Assembly: GCA_025352765.1 (NCBI GenBank)
Contig: JANXSI010000639.1
Span: 1-9,041, forward strand
Source of the DNA: Devosia sp.
Lineage (GTDB): Bacteria > Pseudomonadota > Alphaproteobacteria > Rhizobiales > Devosiaceae
Direction: 5' to 3'
DNA: 9,041 nt
The position numbers were made by a program, and so were the translations under genes. A model generated the notes under the pieces. That model saw only the letters and a list, made by a program, of their open reading frames with translations, was not told the DNA's origin and made no database searches. This document shows positions 6,501 to 9,041 of the stretch, piece by piece (position 1 is the first letter of the stretch; every line of letters begins with the position of its first letter).

Positions 6501-7603
6501 TCTTCTCGCACCTGTCGCCGCTGCTGCGCCTGCCGGTGCTCGCCTCGCTGACTCGCGAAGGGCTGCTGCGCATGGATCCCGAGACCGCGCATGGCGCGAC
6601 CATCAGCGCGCTGCGCCTTGGCCTCGCGCCCGAGCAGGATCAGGCCGATCCGCCTGAACTGAAGACCACGCTCGCAGGACTCGACCTCACCAATCCGGTC
6701 GGCATGGCCGCCGGCTTCGACAAGAACGCCGAGGTGCCGCGGGCGCTCGCTCGCATGGGCTTCGGCATGGTGGAGATCGGCACCGTGACGCCGCTGCCGC
6801 AGGCCGGCAATCCGAAGCCGCGGCTGTTCCGCATTGCCGAGGCCGAAGGCGTCATCAACCGCATGGGCTTTAACAATGATGGCCATGACGAGGTGTTCCG
6901 CCGCCTCTCGGAGACCCGCGTGCCCGCCGCGCTCGGCATCAACATCGGCGCCAACAAGGAGTCGGCCGATTTCGTCGCCGACTATGCCAGGGGCGTCACT
7001 CGCTTCGCGCCGCTCGCCGACTACCTCACGGTCAACGTCTCCTCGCCCAATACGCCGGGTCTCCGCGACCTGCAGCATGAGGAGGCGCTGACGCGGCTGC
7101 TCGCGGCGGTGCTCGAGGCGCGCGGCAAGGCGCCGGTGCGGGTCCCGGTGTTTCTGAAGATCGCGCCCGACCTCGACGAGACGGCGCTCGATGTCATCGC
7201 CAAGGTGATTGCCGCGACCAATCTCGACGGCCTCATCGTCTCCAACACCACGCTCCGCCGCGACACGGTGGCGGGGATGGAGAACGCCGACGAGAAGGGC
7301 GGCCTCAGCGGCAAGCCGCTGTTCGATCTGTCGACCCGCCGGCTGGCGCAGATGCGTCAGCGCACCAGCCTCCCCATCATCGGCGTCGGCGGGATCCATT
7401 CGCCACAGACGGCGCTGGCAAAATTCGAGGCCGGCGCTAACGCTATCCAGCTCTATTCGGCGCTGGTGTTCGGCGGCCTCGATCTGCTCGACCGCATCAA
7501 GCGCGGCCTGGCGGCCGCGGTGCGGGCAGAGGGCAAGCGCAACATCGCCGAACTGGTGGGACGCAAGACCGACGCATGGGCCGCGGACGTGGTGGATATC
7601 TGA
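6497..7603 (+). CDS. pyrD: Quinone-dependent dihydroorotate dehydrogenase (class 2)
   Basis: The enzyme oxidises dihydroorotate to orotate, the fourth step of pyrimidine synthesis, using FMN and passing electrons to membrane quinone. The 368 residues include the class 2 N-terminal extension (about residues 1-50), a membrane-associating helical part that forms the quinone tunnel. The barrel shows AAGFDKNAE (71-79), EIGTVTPLPQAGNPKPRLFR (93-112), INRMGFNNDG (120-129), GINIGANK (147-154) and NVSSPNTPGLR with the class 2 catalytic base at Ser183. Further on are FLKIAPDL, GLIVSNTT, GLSGKPL and the phosphate-binding IIGVGGI. Length and motifs are complete. It starts inside the DUF952 gene's last codons. 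The C-terminal ADVVDI tail ends at a TGA followed by palindromic repeats, with no T-rich terminator. Confidence 0.97.
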   Translation: MIFSHLSPLLRLPVLASLTREGLLRMDPETAHGATISALRLGLAPEQDQADPPELKTTLAGLDLTNPVGMAAGFDKNAEVPRALARMGFGMVEIGTVTPLPQAGNPKPRLFRIAEAEGVINRMGFNNDGHDEVFRRLSETRVPAALGINIGANKESADFVADYARGVTRFAPLADYLTVNVSSPNTPGLRDLQHEEALTRLLAAVLEARGKAPVRVPVFLKIAPDLDETALDVIAKVIAATNLDGLIVSNTTLRRDTVAGMENADEKGGLSGKPLFDLSTRRLAQMRQRTSLPIIGVGGIHSPQTALAKFEAGANAIQLYSALVFGGLDLLDRIKRGLAAAVRAEGKRNIAELVGRKTDAWAADVVDI

Positions 7604-7620
7604 ACTCACATCTCTTGCGT

Positions 7621-7632
7621 CCTCGCGCGAGG
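7621..7632. repeat. 12-bp perfect palindrome behind pyrD
   Basis: CCTCGCGCGAGG is its own reverse complement and lies 17 bases after the pyrD stop. No T run follows, so it is not a standard intrinsic terminator. It is the first of several palindromes between pyrD and the insertion element. Confidence 0.5.
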
Positions 7633-7699
7633 TTCGGTGTGCACGGCAGATCGCGAGCGAACGGAGGCTCCGGACAGTCTTTCGACTTCCGGGTTTGCC

Positions 7700-7725
7700 T
7701 TCGCGGCTCAAAGTTGAGCCGCGAA
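7700..7725. repeat. Perfect 12-bp inverted repeat (REP-like hairpin)
   Basis: TTCGCGGCTCAA (7700-7711) and TTGAGCCGCGAA (7714-7725) are exact complements separated by two bases, making about an 11-pair hairpin once a loop is allowed. It is too strong to be chance and has no T run after it. It resembles dispersed intergenic palindromes found in many alphaproteobacterial genomes. Whether it is repeated elsewhere cannot be seen from this window. Confidence 0.7.
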
Positions 7726-7729
7726 CGGA

Positions 7730-7782
7730 GAGCGCTGGGCGCCTCCGAACTGTTGGGTGTTTTGGTGGGACACCCAGCGCTC
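7730..7782. repeat. Inverted repeat with 10-bp arms and an inner competing hairpin
   Basis: GAGCGCTGGG (7730-7739) pairs perfectly with CCCAGCGCTC (7773-7782) around 33 bases. Inside, TGGGTGT (7754-7760) pairs with ACACCCA (7770-7776), sharing bases with the outer right arm, so the two stems compete. It follows the hairpin at 7700 by four bases and may belong to the same dispersed repeat or to the left end of the insertion element. Confidence 0.6.
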
Positions 7783-7795
7783 ATCCGCGGTGGTT

Positions 7796-8040
7796 GTAAG
7801 GAAAGCCGGCCGAGGAACGGGGGCCTTACCCCGTCGCGCACGACATCGGGATCCACGAGAGGTGCGACCACCCCTTGTGTGTTCGTTCTGGGGCATAGTG
7901 GGGTGCCGCCGATCGATCGGCACCGACCGGCGGCGACGGCCGTGATCCCGTCACCCCTCAGGTGCGCAAACCGCGGTGGAGCTGGGGACCGGCCGTCATC
8001 TTGATGAACCCGAACAGTTGCATGGGGCAAGGCCCCCGCA
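7796..8040 (+). ncRNA. Putative IS110 bridge RNA (left-end non-coding region)
   Basis: IS110-group elements transcribe a structured RNA from the non-coding left end that guides recombination by pairing with target and donor DNA. This stretch has that position and no credible reading frame. Complementary arms are dense. GTAAGG (7796-7801) pairs with CCTTAC (7824-7829), CACCCC (7869-7874) with GGGGTG (7900-7905), GGTGCCG (7902-7908) with CGGCACC (7918-7924), and GCCGCCG (7905-7911) with CGGCGGC (7928-7934). GACGGCCG (7935-7942) pairs with CGGCCGTC (7990-7997), and GGGGC (8024-8028) with GCCCC (8032-8036). Some are alternatives, so the fold and the two guide loops cannot be fixed by eye. Ends are approximate. 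The assignment rests on family knowledge plus these pairings. Confidence 0.45.
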
Positions 8041-8062
8041 CAGCAAGGATGGGACTGGCAAG

Positions 8063-9022
8063 ATGGCAAAACAAGCAGTGATCGTGGGCATCGATATCTC
8101 CAAGGACTGGTTCGACGTGGCGGTACTCGAGACCGGCGAGGGCTTTCGGCTCGACAATGACCAGACGGGCTGGACCACATTGGTCAAGCGGCTACGCCGC
8201 TTCGAGGTGGTGGCGATCGGCATTGAGCCGAGCGGCGGCTACGAGCGTGGCGTGGCGCGTTGGCTGCAGCGGCCGGATCTGATGGTGCGCAACGTCAACC
8301 CCCACAAGTTGCGGCACTACGCCCAGGCCCAGGGTGTCCTGGCCAGTCCCGTCCTGGCCAAGACCGACATCATCGATGCAGCGGTGATCGCCCGCTACAC
8401 CGGCCAGATGCCCACCCAACCTCGGCGCAACGATCCGTTGACCGAGCAGTTGGCCGAACTGGTGATAGCCCGGCGCCAGCTCAGCGACGACAAGGTGCGC
8501 CTCTCCAATCAGCTCGAGCTGCTGCACGAGGGCGTCGTCAAGCGCATCTTCAAGGCCCGGCTGCGCCGCATCGAGGCCGATATCGTGCTGCTCGACAAGC
8601 GAGCCGCCGAACTGGTCGCCAGCCAGGACGATCTCGCCCGCAAGGACCGGCTGATCCAGTCGCTGTGCGGCGCCGGCGCCGTGGTCAGCCACACCCTGCT
8701 GGGACTGGCGCCGGAACTGGGAACGGCCGACCGCCGGCAGATCGCCGCCCTCGCCGGCCTTGCGCCCTACGATCACCAGAGCGGCGTGCTCAAGGGCCGC
8801 AGTTCGATCTGGGGCGGACGAGCCATGGTGCGACGGGTGCTCTACATGGCTGCCCTCAGCGCCAGCCAGACAAACCCGCCCCTCAGGGACTTCTATCGCC
8901 GCCTGACTGCCGCCGGCAAACCGCCCAAAGTGGCCCTCGTGGCCGTCGCCCGAAAACTCCTGACCATCCTCGGAGCCATGCTCAGAACCAACCAGAGGTG
9001 GACACCTATAAAACCCACCTGA
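8063..9022 (+). CDS. IS110-family transposase (RNA-guided DEDD/Ser recombinase)
   Basis: This 319-residue protein has the IS110 two-domain layout and appears intact. The N-terminal RuvC-like DEDD domain shows Asp11 in VGIDISKDWFDVAV, Glu55 in IEPSGGYE, and Asp102 and Asp105 in KTDIIDAAVIARY. A helical coiled segment (about 125-190) follows. The C-terminal Transposase_20 domain contains LCGAGAVVSHTLLG, IAALAGLAPYDHQSG with likely nucleophile Ser240, and GGRAMVRRVLYMAALSA. Such enzymes insert and excise the element with a bridge RNA as guide. The ATG at 8063 gives the family-typical MAKQAVIVGIDIS start; the open frame continues upstream to 7976, but that part lies in the non-coding left end. 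AAGGA (8045-8049) is a loosely spaced ribosome binding site. No frameshift or lost residue was seen, so it may be active. Confidence 0.95.
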   Translation: MAKQAVIVGIDISKDWFDVAVLETGEGFRLDNDQTGWTTLVKRLRRFEVVAIGIEPSGGYERGVARWLQRPDLMVRNVNPHKLRHYAQAQGVLASPVLAKTDIIDAAVIARYTGQMPTQPRRNDPLTEQLAELVIARRQLSDDKVRLSNQLELLHEGVVKRIFKARLRRIEADIVLLDKRAAELVASQDDLARKDRLIQSLCGAGAVVSHTLLGLAPELGTADRRQIAALAGLAPYDHQSGVLKGRSSIWGGRAMVRRVLYMAALSASQTNPPLRDFYRRLTAAGKPPKVALVAVARKLLTILGAMLRTNQRWTPIKPT

Positions 9023-9041
9023 ACAGCACAGTTGCTCCACC

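Larger units (their letters stand above)
7783..9041 (+). mobile_element. IS110-family insertion sequence (ends not defined)
   Basis: The element is recognised from its complete IS110-type transposase (8063-9022) and the structured non-coding stretch before it. IS110-group elements lack terminal inverted repeats and do not make ordinary target duplications, so the ends cannot be placed by eye. The left end given here is the end of the palindrome cluster and is only a guess. The right end is at or beyond the window edge, 19 bases after the transposase stop. Confidence 0.55.

Noticed and set aside
6470..7711. Long minus-strand open frame of 413 codons opposite pyrD
   Set aside because: It mirrors pyrD, has the Arg/His-rich, motif-free composition of a high-GC shadow, and pyrD itself is certain.
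7700..7725. pyrD transcription terminator
   Set aside because: The stem is strong but is followed by CGGAGAGC rather than a T run; kept as a repeat instead.
7576..8004. Plus-strand frame of 142 codons between pyrD and the transposase
   Set aside because: It begins inside pyrD, encodes the hairpins as peptide and lacks a ribosome binding site.
7621..8062. CRISPR array or tandem repeats in the intergenic region
   Set aside because: No regularly spaced direct repeats are present; the structure consists of inverted repeats only.
7497..8180. Minus-strand frame of 227 codons across the intergenic region before the transposase
   Set aside because: It crosses strong palindromes and the putative RNA, is Pro/Arg/Ser-rich and has no domain; more likely non-coding.

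Overview
The window looks like chromosomal DNA from a high-GC alphaproteobacterium of the Hyphomicrobiales, plausibly Devosia-like. That reading rests on the class I lysyl-tRNA synthetase, the DUF952-pyrD pair, the S24-type regulator and the base composition. No rRNA or other marker gene is present, so the genus is an inference.

Layout. At the left edge (1-638, minus) is the N-terminal part of a membrane protein, probably a processive-type glycosyltransferase, running off the window. Divergent from it is an orphan periplasmic amino-acid-type solute-binding protein (795-1604, plus), which overlaps tail-to-tail with a TerB-like gene (1598-2020, minus). Next come lysK (2162-3775, plus) and a convergent GNAT acetyltransferase (3788-4303, minus). 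A tiny secreted protein (4468-4707, plus) follows, with a strong leader hairpin and its own intrinsic terminator. A two-gene minus-strand unit comes next: an XRE-S24 repressor-like gene (5376-6002) and, one base downstream, a dienelactone-hydrolase gene (4777-5374) that is frameshifted and seems to have lost its catalytic His. Divergent from this unit is the DUF952-pyrD operon (6135-7603), coupled by an ATGA overlap. A 16-bp inverted repeat in the shared intergenic region is a good operator candidate.

The right end (about 7604-9041) is the accessory part. Behind pyrD lies a cluster of strong palindromes (7621-7782), then about 270 bases of structured non-coding DNA, then a complete IS110-family DEDD/Ser transposase (8063-9022). 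IS110-group elements encode a bridge RNA just upstream of the recombinase that pairs with both target and donor DNA. The segment 7796-8040 has the right position, length and density of complementary arms to be that RNA, and the palindrome cluster may be part of the target site.

The genes do not form one pathway. lysK and pyrD are housekeeping genes, and the others are short accessory units. The items most worth checking are the putative bridge RNA and its target repeat, the alternative hairpins ahead of the small secreted protein, the decaying hydrolase beside its regulator, and the S24 operator.
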